The notes beneath the pieces are model-generated. The model made no database searches. It was not told the DNA's origin and saw nothing but the letters and a program-made list of their open reading frames with translations. This document shows, piece by piece, positions 54,660 through 62,968 of a stretch of DNA of 64,000 nucleotides (within the stretch, counting starts at the first letter, position 1; every line of letters begins with the position of its first letter). A program made the position numbers and the translations under genes. The stretch is taken from NCBI GenBank assembly GCA_965226185.1, contig CBDDCT010000002.1:372001-436000 (forward strand), written 5' to 3'. Source of the DNA: CBDCYS01 sp965226185. GTDB lineage: Bacteria; Acidobacteriota; Terriglobia; Bryobacterales; UBA6623.

Positions 54660-55868
54660 ATGAGCACACGAGTTGTCGTAACGGGTATTGGCGTCATCTC
54701 TTCGATCGGAGCTGGACTTGATGAATTCGAACCTGCCCTCTACGGCGGGTCGACTGGTGTTGGGCCGAGCGAACTTCTCGAAGGCAAGGGCGTGGCGGCC
54801 GAGGCGCCGAATTTCTCCCCTGAGCCCTGGCTGGGGTCCCGGGGGATTCGAGTTTTGGATCGAAGCTCACGGTTGCTAGCGGTCGCCGCCCACATGGCTC
54901 TTAGTGCTTCAGGGCTTTCGGGGGCTGACACATCCGAACCGTCTCCCAAGCCTGGCCCAGCGCTTGAGCCGGGATTGGTTTGCGGCACCATGTTCGGGAG
55001 TGTCCACAGCATTGCCTCCTTCGATTGGAGCGGCCTGGTCGACAAACCCAAATACGTGAACCCGATGCGGTTCCCCAACACCGTGATCAGCGCTCCGGCC
55101 GGCCGGGCGGCGATCAAGCACAAGCTAAAAGGCGTGAACTCGACCATCTGCGCGGGGATCGCATCGGGCTTATACGCCGTCCATTACGCGACGGAATTCC
55201 TTCGGCTGGGCCGGGCTCAAGTGCTGCTTGCGGGTGGCGTCGAGGAATTGTGCGAGGAATCCTGCTTCGGATTCAACCAGGCGGGACTCTGTTCGCGGTC
55301 AGGCGCCGTCCGCCCGTTCGCGCCGAATCGTGATGGAACCGTGCCGGGGGAAGGTTCCGTCTTGCTGGTTTTGGAAACCGCGGAAACCGCGCGTGGCCGC
55401 GGCTCACGGCCGTGGGTGGAGGTGCGCGGGTTTGGCTCGGCGCATGATGCTGAAGGAGCTACATCGGCAATCCGGCAGGCTCTGGATGATACCGGCATTG
55501 AGCCGGGCCAGATCGGGTGCATCATCGCGTCAGCGGGAGGGAGCCGCCCCGGCGATGAAATGGAGGCGCGGGCGTTGCGGAACGTTTTCGGAGACACGTT
55601 GGGCGAGATTCCCATGACAGCACCGAAAGCGGCTCTGGGCGAAACGATGGGGGCATCGGGAGCTTTCGGCGCCGCGATTGCTGCTCTTGCCCTCAGGCGG
55701 CAGTGCATCGCTCCCACCGCCGGATTTCAGGATTCCGGCGCGGGGCTCCGGCTTTCGGCTGAACGGCAGTCTTTCGAAGGGGAGTATGCTTTGGTAAATG
55801 CCTTCGGCTGCGACGGAAACAACGCGGCGATGGTCATGAGCCGTTGGAACCGAGCCTCCGAGAGTTGA
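54660..55868 (+). CDS. Ketosynthase-like protein lacking both catalytic His (CLF-like)
   Basis: The 402-residue thiolase-fold protein is a FabF homologue (RVVVTGIGVISSIGAG; FAPNRDGTVPGEGSVLLV). It keeps C164 (STICAGIASG) and K323 (APKAALGE) but has Gly293 where the HGTGT His belongs (ASAGGSRPGDE) and Glu328 where the second His belongs (LGETMGASG). It should not condense normally. The position after an intact ketosynthase suggests a chain-length-factor or other partner role, although classic CLFs lose Cys and not His. Decarboxylase or acyl-transfer activity is another option. Confidence 0.85.
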   Translation: MSTRVVVTGIGVISSIGAGLDEFEPALYGGSTGVGPSELLEGKGVAAEAPNFSPEPWLGSRGIRVLDRSSRLLAVAAHMALSASGLSGADTSEPSPKPGPALEPGLVCGTMFGSVHSIASFDWSGLVDKPKYVNPMRFPNTVISAPAGRAAIKHKLKGVNSTICAGIASGLYAVHYATEFLRLGRAQVLLAGGVEELCEESCFGFNQAGLCSRSGAVRPFAPNRDGTVPGEGSVLLVLETAETARGRGSRPWVEVRGFGSAHDAEGATSAIRQALDDTGIEPGQIGCIIASAGGSRPGDEMEARALRNVFGDTLGEIPMTAPKAALGETMGASGAFGAAIAALALRRQCIAPTAGFQDSGAGLRLSAERQSFEGEYALVNAFGCDGNNAAMVMSRWNRASES

Positions 55869-55877
55869 GTTCCGCGC

Positions 55878-57167
55878 TTGGTTTGGCTCGTAAAGTTCCT
55901 CTTGAATCGGACGCTTGGTGTGAATTCGAAAGCAACAGGACATTACCGTGCTCCGGCTGCCGAGGCGGACTCTAACGACAGCGGCTCCATCGAAATCGGC
56001 CCTGCTGACCTGGTGCCGCGACTGAGGGACCAGGGTTACAGCGCCGACTCGGTCTCGCGCCGCGGCCGCTGGCTGGAGCGGAGGACCGGTGCGTCACTGG
56101 AGCACGCTGGCCGTCCGTCCTTCGACATGGAGCTGGCGCGAGGCAACATCGAAAATCCTATTGGAGTGGCGCAGGTGCCGTTGGGGGTGGCAGGTCCGGT
56201 TCTGGTGCGAGGAATGCATGCCAAGGGATTGTTTTATGTCCCCATGGCGACGAGCGAGGGGGCATTAATTCGCAGCTACGAACGTGGAATGGTCGCCCTG
56301 GCGCACGCCGGAGGCGTCGACACCGCGCTGCTGGAAGATGAGAATCACATCAGCCCGTCGTTTTTCTTTCCGGACATTGCATCCGCCAAGCGCTTCACGG
56401 ACTGGCTGCCGGAGCAGCTTTCCGCCATGCGGGACGAGGTGGCGAAGACAACTCGCCACGGGCGGCTCAACAAGCTGAAGTGCTACCAGCTTGGACGTCA
56501 AGTCATCGTCGATTTCGGCTTCCAGACCGGCGACGCACAAGGCATGAACATGATCGTGAACGCGGTCGACGCCGTCAGCCGGTGGATCGAAGCCAGCTAC
56601 CCCGTCTCCGGGCGGCTGATTTTCAGCGGAATGTCCTCCGAAAAGCGCGCCAGCGGCTACCTGATGACGCGGGGGAAAGGCAAGAGAGTGACGGCGGGAA
56701 CACTCATCCCGCACAAGATCCTGAAGATGTATTTGCATGTGACGGCGAGCGAGTTGTGCCGCGCCTGGCACTCGACCGTGATCGGGCATCTGCAGGCCGG
56801 ATCGATTGGCTACAACGTTCATTGCGCCAACGGCTTGGCGGCGATCTTCATCGCCACCGGGCAGGATGTGGCGAACGTCGTCAACTCAGCCTGCGCGGTC
56901 ACGTCATTTGAACTCGACGAAGAGGGCGTCTTCGCGAGCATCACCTTGCCGGCGCTATCGGTCGCGACCGTGGGTGGGGGCGCCGCGCTTCCAACTCAGC
57001 ACGAGGCTCTAGGAATCATGGACTGCCAAGGCGGCGGGAAGGCTGGAAAGTTTGCCGAGATCGTTGCCGCTGCCCTGCTGGGGGGAGAAGTTTCGATGGG
57101 GGCGGCGCTGGCGAGCGGAGAATTTGCAGCGGCCCATGAGAGGTACGGAAGGAACCGGCCTCAATGA
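55878..57167 (+). CDS. HMG-CoA-reductase-family (class I type) enzyme
   Basis: The 429-residue protein aligns with the soluble catalytic part of class I HMG-CoA reductases. The thioester-binding region is ENPIGVAQVPLGVAGPVLV. The four catalytic residues are present: Glu in MATSEGALIRSYERG, Lys in MSSEKRASGY, Asp in IATGQDVANVV, and His near the end in AAAHERYGRNR. The NADPH part has GDAQGMNMI, and PALSVATVGGGAALPTQ is a clear hallmark. Family members reduce a thioester to an alcohol with two NAD(P)H. No mevalonate-pathway genes are near, so it probably acts on an acyl-ACP or acyl-CoA made by this cluster (inference). The start is an uncertain TTG at 55878. Its stop overlaps the next start. 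Confidence 0.88.
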   Translation: MVWLVKFLLNRTLGVNSKATGHYRAPAAEADSNDSGSIEIGPADLVPRLRDQGYSADSVSRRGRWLERRTGASLEHAGRPSFDMELARGNIENPIGVAQVPLGVAGPVLVRGMHAKGLFYVPMATSEGALIRSYERGMVALAHAGGVDTALLEDENHISPSFFFPDIASAKRFTDWLPEQLSAMRDEVAKTTRHGRLNKLKCYQLGRQVIVDFGFQTGDAQGMNMIVNAVDAVSRWIEASYPVSGRLIFSGMSSEKRASGYLMTRGKGKRVTAGTLIPHKILKMYLHVTASELCRAWHSTVIGHLQAGSIGYNVHCANGLAAIFIATGQDVANVVNSACAVTSFELDEEGVFASITLPALSVATVGGGAALPTQHEALGIMDCQGGGKAGKFAEIVAAALLGGEVSMGAALASGEFAAAHERYGRNRPQ

Positions 57168-57889
57168 GCGCCGCGCTGGTCACGGGAGGCAGCCGGGGCA
57201 TCGGCCGGGCGATTGTCGAGGAGTTTGCTGACGCCGGCTACTCTGTTGCGTTCACTTATTCCCAGAATGGTGAAGCCGCACGGGAAATCGCGGCCCGGCT
57301 CGAAGGCAGAGGTCGCCGCGTCATCCCGCATCAGGCGGACGTAAAAGACTTCGCCCGGGCGCAACAGGTGATCGAAGAGTCGGAAGGCGCCCTAGGGCCG
57401 CTTGACGTCTTGGTGAATAACGCCGGTATCCGGCTGGACCGCGCCCTTCACAACATGGACCCGGAAGACTGGAGTGAGGTGATCGAAACCAATCTCACCG
57501 GCACGTTCAACTACTCCAGGGCATTGATCGGGAAGATGATTCGGCGCGGCGGGTCGATCATTAACATCACAAGCGTGAGCGGAGTGACCGGCGTCGCCGG
57601 GCAGACGAATTACAGCGCTTCCAAGGCCGGCATCATTGGATTCACAAAAGCGCTCTCAAAAGAGGTAGCGCGTTTCGGAGTGCGCGTCAACGCGGTAGCG
57701 CCCGGGCTGATCGCCACGGATATGACGGAGTCCATGAGCAAAGCGGCGCGCAAGAAACTGTTCGCCCAGATACCGCTTGGCAAGCCGGGCTGCCCAAAGG
57801 ACGTTGCACGCCTGGCCTTGTATCTCGCCGGTCCGGATGCCGGCTATGTGACCGGGCAGGTATTCACGGTGGACGGCGGGATGTCTTAG
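57164..57889 (+). CDS. FabG-like 3-ketoacyl reductase (SDR)
   Basis: The 241-residue classical short-chain dehydrogenase starts in ATGA overlap with the HMGR-like gene. NADP-binding is TGGSRGIGRAIV (residues 6-17), NNAG is near residue 86, the catalytic Ser is in INITSVSG near 138, and YSASKAG near 151 holds the Tyr and Lys. The C-terminus GYVTGQVFTVDGGMS is FabG-like. It would reduce the 3-keto group formed by the ketosynthase. No dehydratase or enoyl reductase gene is in the cluster. Confidence 0.92.
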   Translation: MSAALVTGGSRGIGRAIVEEFADAGYSVAFTYSQNGEAAREIAARLEGRGRRVIPHQADVKDFARAQQVIEESEGALGPLDVLVNNAGIRLDRALHNMDPEDWSEVIETNLTGTFNYSRALIGKMIRRGGSIINITSVSGVTGVAGQTNYSASKAGIIGFTKALSKEVARFGVRVNAVAPGLIATDMTESMSKAARKKLFAQIPLGKPGCPKDVARLALYLAGPDAGYVTGQVFTVDGGMS

Positions 57890-57951
57890 CTCTTCCGTCT
57901 CGCCGGCGTTGCTTCTTTCTTTGCGGCCGCTGGTTCAGCCCCTCAACAACG

Positions 57952-59505
57952 ATGTCCCACGTCATCTTTGGGAGGACCTACCCCGAGCAAGCCGACGCTA
58001 TCGTGATCGGTAGCGGCGTCGGCGGCTTGATCTGCGCCAACCTGTTGGCGAAGGGCGGAATGAAAGTTCTGCTCTTGGAGCGCCACTATATGCTGGGCGG
58101 TTACTGCTCAACATTCCGCCGGAGGGGTTTTGTATTTGACGCCGCGACTCACTTCTACCCGCTGCTCGGCAACCCGACGACCCTTACGGGCAAGCTTTTG
58201 CGTCAACTCGATATCCCGACCCAGTGGATCAAAATGGATCCGGTCGATCGGTTTCACTTCCCTTCGGCGCCCCCCTTCGCGGTGCCTGCCGACTTCGGGG
58301 AATATCTCGGGAAGCTGAAGCAGAGGTTCCCAGGCCAAGTAACCGAGCTGGACGCCTATTTCTCTGAGTTGCGGCGGGCGTATCTGTGCGGGCTCTTGTA
58401 CTACTTCAAGGGTGTCGAGACCGAACGCGCAAGACGGTTTGAGAATTATACCGTCACCCAGAAGCTGGATGAGCACTTTAGCGATCCGCGGCTCAAGGCG
58501 CTGCTGCTGGCGGACGCCGCGCACTGGGGTTCGCTGCCGAGCCGAACCTCCTACCTGTTTGACGCCATGTTGCGGTTCGCCTATTTTCTCGGAAATTATT
58601 ATCCGCGCGGAGGTTCGCAGAGATTCGTCGACGACCTGGGACGGGCGCTTGAAGCACGAGGCGGCAAGGTGCTCCGCTGCGCATCGACCGAAAAGATCAT
58701 CGTAGTGAATGGGGGCGTCGAGGGTGTTCGGGTCCAGACGTTATCCAAACGTCCGTCCGAGCAGTTCACGTTTCGAGCCCCGCTTGTGGTCTCCAATGCG
58801 GACGCGATTCATACCTATCGCGACTTGATCGGAGCCGGGCATTGTGGGCGTGAATTGATCAGCCGCTTGGAGTCCCTCAGGCCTAGTTACCCCTGCTTCT
58901 TGGTGCATATCGGGTTGCGGGGCATGGATCCGGAGAAACTTGCGGCGGCTGAGGGTTACCATTGGAGTTCCCACGACCCGGACGACGTGGTCAAGAACGT
59001 GTTCAAAGTTTTCATTCCCACGCGGTTCGACCCGGCCGTCGCTCCGCCGGGTTGCCAGATCCTGATTGTTCAGAAGCTGGTACCGGTGCGGATCGAGGAA
59101 GTCGATGATTGGGCCGCTCACAAAGCCTCCGTGGAGGGAACGATCATGGAGCGGCTGCGGGAACTTCTCCCGGGAATCGATGCGCACATCGTGGTGAAGC
59201 TCAGCGCAACGGCGATGACCTCCTTCAAGTACACCCGAAACTGGCAGGGAGCCATGCTGGGCTGGGAAATGTCACCTGATCAGCTCGGTGCCGCGCGGCT
59301 GCCAACGTCAACACCTATCAAAGGCCTTCACCTGGTGGGGCACTGGGCGCAACCCGGCGGGGGAATCACGCCAGTGATGATCTGCGCTCAGCGCGTGGCT
59401 GAAGAAATTCTCTCCGGTGATCAGCGGCAGGATGAGTTCACTGACTGGCGCGACAGATTCTGCTCCACGGACTCGGTCGGCGAACCCAGGGAACCTGAAG
59501 TCTGA
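57952..59505 (+). CDS. CrtI/CrtISO-like FAD oxidoreductase
   Basis: The 517-residue flavoprotein opens with the dinucleotide motif AIVIGSGVGGLICANLLAKGG and LLERHYMLGGYCSTFRRRG, and closes with the carotenoid-desaturase-type FAD motif GLHLVGHWAQPGGGITPVM. Relatives are phytoene desaturases, carotene isomerases and retinol saturase. They add, move or saturate double bonds in long chains. As no phytoene synthase is present, the substrate may be an acyl or polyene chain built by the neighbours. It is 62 bp after the FabG-like gene. Confidence 0.9.
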   Translation: MSHVIFGRTYPEQADAIVIGSGVGGLICANLLAKGGMKVLLLERHYMLGGYCSTFRRRGFVFDAATHFYPLLGNPTTLTGKLLRQLDIPTQWIKMDPVDRFHFPSAPPFAVPADFGEYLGKLKQRFPGQVTELDAYFSELRRAYLCGLLYYFKGVETERARRFENYTVTQKLDEHFSDPRLKALLLADAAHWGSLPSRTSYLFDAMLRFAYFLGNYYPRGGSQRFVDDLGRALEARGGKVLRCASTEKIIVVNGGVEGVRVQTLSKRPSEQFTFRAPLVVSNADAIHTYRDLIGAGHCGRELISRLESLRPSYPCFLVHIGLRGMDPEKLAAAEGYHWSSHDPDDVVKNVFKVFIPTRFDPAVAPPGCQILIVQKLVPVRIEEVDDWAAHKASVEGTIMERLRELLPGIDAHIVVKLSATAMTSFKYTRNWQGAMLGWEMSPDQLGAARLPTSTPIKGLHLVGHWAQPGGGITPVMICAQRVAEEILSGDQRQDEFTDWRDRFCSTDSVGEPREPEV

Positions 59506-59518
59506 GGACCGGAACCGT

Positions 59519-61129
59519 ATGCGGGTAGCGGTACTAGGCTTCGACGGTCCTCTGGCACGCGAGATCCGGGCGTGCCTGGCGGCGCGGTCGCACCAAGTTG
59601 AGGTCCGGTCTCCCGAATGCGTCATCTATCTGCCTGGACCGATCATCCACCGGCCTGGACCAATCGAGGCTCTGGACCAGTTGGTCAAGAAAGGAGGATT
59701 CCGGAGGCTCGTCCTTCGCAGTCACGCCTATGCCTATGGGTCGAGCAACAAGAACCCAGGGATGATGACGGAGGACTATCCGTCCAGACTGCCGGCTGAC
59801 TCACCGGGACAACGATGGCTACGGGCCGAACAGATAGCGGCCAAATGCAGTAGCTGGGCCGCCGTCCGGCTGACCAATTTGCTGTCCCATGAGGAGGGCG
59901 ACTTGATCGTCCGGCAGCTCGCCGCCCGAGTTGCCGCGTCACCGGCGGGATATGACCCAAACGTCCAATTCGTCGCGCTTCGCGACGCCGCGCGGGCATT
60001 GGTGGCGGCAGCGGAATCGGAGGAAACCGGGATATTCAACGTTGCGGGCGACGGGGTTATTCCGCTGAAGAAAGCCCTTCGGGCGGCGGGCACGTTCCGG
60101 GCGCCCCTGCCTCGGCCGCTGCTGCACGCTTTGCCGCGGAGCGCGGACATCGACCAGGAGCGATACAACTGGACGGTTGCATCCGAGAAGGCCGCCCGTG
60201 AGCTGAACTTCCGAGCCGAGCTGTCAACCGTTCGGGCCTTGGCGGAGTATCTCTCGGACAAGCCCGGAGCGCGTCCTCGGCTCCTTCGGGAACGCTACGA
60301 CGAGTGGGGTCTGGACGCCGGCTATATCGAGGCCTGGAACTGGTGGTTCACGATTCTGCGCAAAGTTTACTGGCGGATCGATGTGGAGGGAATGGAGCAC
60401 ATCCCCCGGACCGGGCGGGCTATGTTTGTCGCAAGTCATCGCGGATTTTTGCCTCTTGACGCCGTGATTCACTTGTATCTGATTCTCCGGCATCGCGGCC
60501 GCATCGTGCGCTTTCTGATCATCCCTTCCCTGTTGAGCATGCCGTTCATGTGTAACTTTCTCACGAAGCTGGGCGGCGTGATTGCCAACCAGCAGAACGC
60601 CGCACAACTATTTGCGGGAGAAAACCTCGTTGGCATCTTTCCGGAAGGCATCCGTGGAACTTTTACGCCTTATCGGTCGGCTTACCGGCTGCGGGATTTC
60701 ACTAAGAGCGCCTTCGCGAAAATCGCTATCGAGAATCAGGCCCCCATCATTCCGGCGGCTGTGATCGGTCATGCCGAGATTTTCCCCATCCTTGGCCGCA
60801 TCGAGTCGAAACATATGAAGCGCGTCCATGGCTGGCCTTACTTCCCCATCGCCCCCCCTTTTCCCTTGGCTCCCATTCCTCTTCCGTCAAAATGGCACGT
60901 TCGGATTCTCGAGCCGATACCTTTGGACGGTCTGGCCCCGGCCGACGCAGAGAATCCGCGGCTTGTTCGCGATTTCGGCCGTTACGTCCAGAACCTGATT
61001 CAGATCAACATTGACGACATGTTGAAGCGCCGAAGCGGCATCTTCTTGGGCTGCGTACTGGACGGCACGGGGCCGGCCTCTTCGCCGTTCAACAAGAATG
61101 TTCCTTCACCGAAGGATTTACCAGGTTGA
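59519..61129 (+). CDS. Fusion of NAD-dependent epimerase-like and PlsC-type acyltransferase domains
   Basis: The 536-residue protein starts at ATG 59519 (GGA just upstream). Residues 1-260 resemble an extended SDR/epimerase (RVAVLGFDGPLAREI; LRSHAYAYGSS; ALRDAARALVAAAESEETGIFNVAG), but the Gly-rich motif and Tyr-x3-Lys are degraded. Residues 270-535 are an acyltransferase: SHRGFLPLD near 308 with the His and Asp, LGGVIANQQNAAQLF, and FPEGIRGTFTPYRSAY near 378. It likely moves an acyl group to an alcohol acceptor. It is the last gene of the cluster, 13 bp after the FAD enzyme. Confidence 0.85.
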   Translation: MRVAVLGFDGPLAREIRACLAARSHQVEVRSPECVIYLPGPIIHRPGPIEALDQLVKKGGFRRLVLRSHAYAYGSSNKNPGMMTEDYPSRLPADSPGQRWLRAEQIAAKCSSWAAVRLTNLLSHEEGDLIVRQLAARVAASPAGYDPNVQFVALRDAARALVAAAESEETGIFNVAGDGVIPLKKALRAAGTFRAPLPRPLLHALPRSADIDQERYNWTVASEKAARELNFRAELSTVRALAEYLSDKPGARPRLLRERYDEWGLDAGYIEAWNWWFTILRKVYWRIDVEGMEHIPRTGRAMFVASHRGFLPLDAVIHLYLILRHRGRIVRFLIIPSLLSMPFMCNFLTKLGGVIANQQNAAQLFAGENLVGIFPEGIRGTFTPYRSAYRLRDFTKSAFAKIAIENQAPIIPAAVIGHAEIFPILGRIESKHMKRVHGWPYFPIAPPFPLAPIPLPSKWHVRILEPIPLDGLAPADAENPRLVRDFGRYVQNLIQINIDDMLKRRSGIFLGCVLDGTGPASSPFNKNVPSPKDLPG

Positions 61130-61149
61130 AGGTACAAGACCACCCGTTG

Positions 61150-61488
61150 TTATCGGGGTAAAAGCACCTCCCTAGAACGCACAAAGCTCGCCTGATGGAT
61201 GTTTTCACAGTCCCTGGGCTGAGCCTCGATAGCGAGAAAGCGCCGCAGCGAGATCGAATCGACCAGGCGCCAAGCGATGCCGCGCTCGCTGTCGATGCCT
61301 TCCAGGCAACCGATCAGCAGGCAGCGCAAGTAGCTGCCCGGCGTCAGCAAGGGACGGCCCATGCGCGCGGCGTAGAACTTCTCGCAGCGCTGTTCGGCGA
61401 ACTTGTCGAAGCCGTGCTTTTCGAGCAGCTCGTTGAGCCTGCGGTAAAACGGGTGGGTTGCGGTCTGGGGCAGGTCCGCCAGAATCAA
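61150..61488 (-). pseudogene. Transposase N-terminal remnant (IS5/IS1182-like)
   Basis: The 112-codon frame matches the start of a DDE transposase (HPFYRRLNELLEKHGFDKF, FYAARMGRPLLTPGSYLRCL, GIDSERGIAWRLVDSISLRR) and then loses similarity after residue 95. No catalytic domain or paired ends are found nearby. It is a decayed IS at the right edge of the biosynthetic cluster. Confidence 0.75.
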
Positions 61489-61686
61489 CGACCCTCATCG
61501 GCATGAAGCGGACTCTACCGAAAATAGGCCCCTGAGCCTCGGCGGCGCCAAACCTTGCGTCCGGCGGGGCGGCGCGCTAGAATCTTGACCCAGGGGAGCC
61601 GCAATCGGCGTGTCCGATGCGGAACCCGCGGCCGCCGCGGCACAGGCTGAATCCGTCAGGCGGCGCGCTAAGCTCCGGCTGAAGAA
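61489..61686. other. Intergenic region
   Basis: This holds the continuation of the transposase remnant in another frame (to about 61506) and then a GC-rich leader for the next gene. Nothing else is seen. Confidence 0.4.
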
Positions 61687-62937
61687 ATGCCCAGCAACAT
61701 TCCACGCCGATCCTTCTTGACAGCCCTCTCCGGCGCCTCCTTGACCGCGGCTGCTCCTTGGGCGTCAGCCGCGCAATCCCCGCCGAACCGGGGGCGAAAG
61801 AGAATCGCCGCGCTCTCGACCACCTATCACGTCCGCTCTCACAGCGACAACTTCATCACGCGCTTTTTGGAGGGTTACTGGATCAACGACAAGTACCACG
61901 AACCGCCTGCTGACATCGTCTCGCTGTTCGTCGAGCAAGAACACAACGCTGACATCAGTCGGCGTCTTTCGAAGGCGTACGGGTTTCCAATTGTCTCCAC
62001 AATCCAAGATGCACTCACGGTGGGTGGCCGCGAGCTGGCCGTCGACGGAGTGCTCCTGATCGGTGAGCACGGCGACTATCCGACCAATGTAAAGAACCAG
62101 AAGCTCTACCCGCGTCACCGCTTTATGGAACAGGTTGTCCAGGTCTTCCGGCGCTCGGGGCGCTCCGTCCCCGTATTCAGCGATAAACACCTTTCTTACG
62201 ACTGGACGAAGTCGAAGCAGATGTACGATTGGTCGCGCGAGCTGGACTTCCCCTTGATGGCCGGCTCCTCGGTCTCGGTCACGTTCCGCAGGCCGGAGCT
62301 GGACTTCCCGCTCGAGACCGATTTAGAAGAAGGTCTCGCGGTCGGCGGGGGATGGGTGGCGGATGGCGGTTTATTTCACATCCTGGAGACGCTGCAATGC
62401 TTCGCCGAGCGGCGGCGGGGTGGGGAAACGGGCGTGCGGGCGGTGCAGTTGCTCGCGGGTGATGGGGTTTGGAAAGCGGCCGAGGAGGGGCGATGGAACC
62501 GCCGCCTGCTCGACGCCGCTCTGGCTCGAGGCGAAAGGGTGCGGCCCGGACGCCCGGAAGAGATCGTTAAGCGTCCCGTCGCTTGTTTGCTCGAGTACAA
62601 CGACGGTTTTCGCGGTACGGCCTTGGGGCTGGGAGGCCTCGTCAGCGAGTACTTGGCCGCTGTCAAGATCAAGGGCCGTCTCCAGCCTGCCGCGACACTT
62701 TGCTACATCCCAAAGGAGAACTCGAACAATTTCAGTCCTCTGGTCGATGCGATCGGACGGATGTTTGTGACCGGCAAGACGGATTACGCGGTCGAGCGCA
62801 CGCTGCTGACCAGCGGCGCGCTTTCCTTCTTGATGGATTCCTGGTATCAGCGACAGCAGCACCTGGAAACTCCAATGCTGAACATCCGCTATCGGGGCCC
62901 CGAGAAGTCCTACTTCGCGCCGGGGATGGGATCGTAG
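61687..62937 (+). CDS. Tat-exported conserved hypothetical protein
   Basis: The 416-residue product begins with a Tat signal (NIPRRSFLTALSGASLTAAA) ending near residue 34. The core (IAALSTTYHVRSHSDNFITR, DGVLLIGEHGDYPTN, SVPVFSDKHLSYDW, VGGGWVADGGLFHILETLQC) has the alternating strand-helix pattern of a Rossmann-like protein, and short phrases recall Gfo/Idh relatives, though no GxGxxG motif is visible. I cannot name it. It lies 31 bp before the SMP-30-like gene in the same direction and they probably form one operon, perhaps for sugar-acid use outside the cytoplasm. Confidence 0.72.
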   Translation: MPSNIPRRSFLTALSGASLTAAAPWASAAQSPPNRGRKRIAALSTTYHVRSHSDNFITRFLEGYWINDKYHEPPADIVSLFVEQEHNADISRRLSKAYGFPIVSTIQDALTVGGRELAVDGVLLIGEHGDYPTNVKNQKLYPRHRFMEQVVQVFRRSGRSVPVFSDKHLSYDWTKSKQMYDWSRELDFPLMAGSSVSVTFRRPELDFPLETDLEEGLAVGGGWVADGGLFHILETLQCFAERRRGGETGVRAVQLLAGDGVWKAAEEGRWNRRLLDAALARGERVRPGRPEEIVKRPVACLLEYNDGFRGTALGLGGLVSEYLAAVKIKGRLQPAATLCYIPKENSNNFSPLVDAIGRMFVTGKTDYAVERTLLTSGALSFLMDSWYQRQQHLETPMLNIRYRGPEKSYFAPGMGS

Positions 62938-62968
62938 GCCTGGGATTGCAAACCTGGGATTGAAAACT

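Noticed and set aside
50615..59505. Retinal/rhodopsin or carotenoid pathway based on the oxygenase and CrtI-like gene
   Set aside because: No phytoene synthase, GGPP synthase, lycopene cyclase or opsin is present, and the neighbours are ketosynthase, ACP and FabG types.
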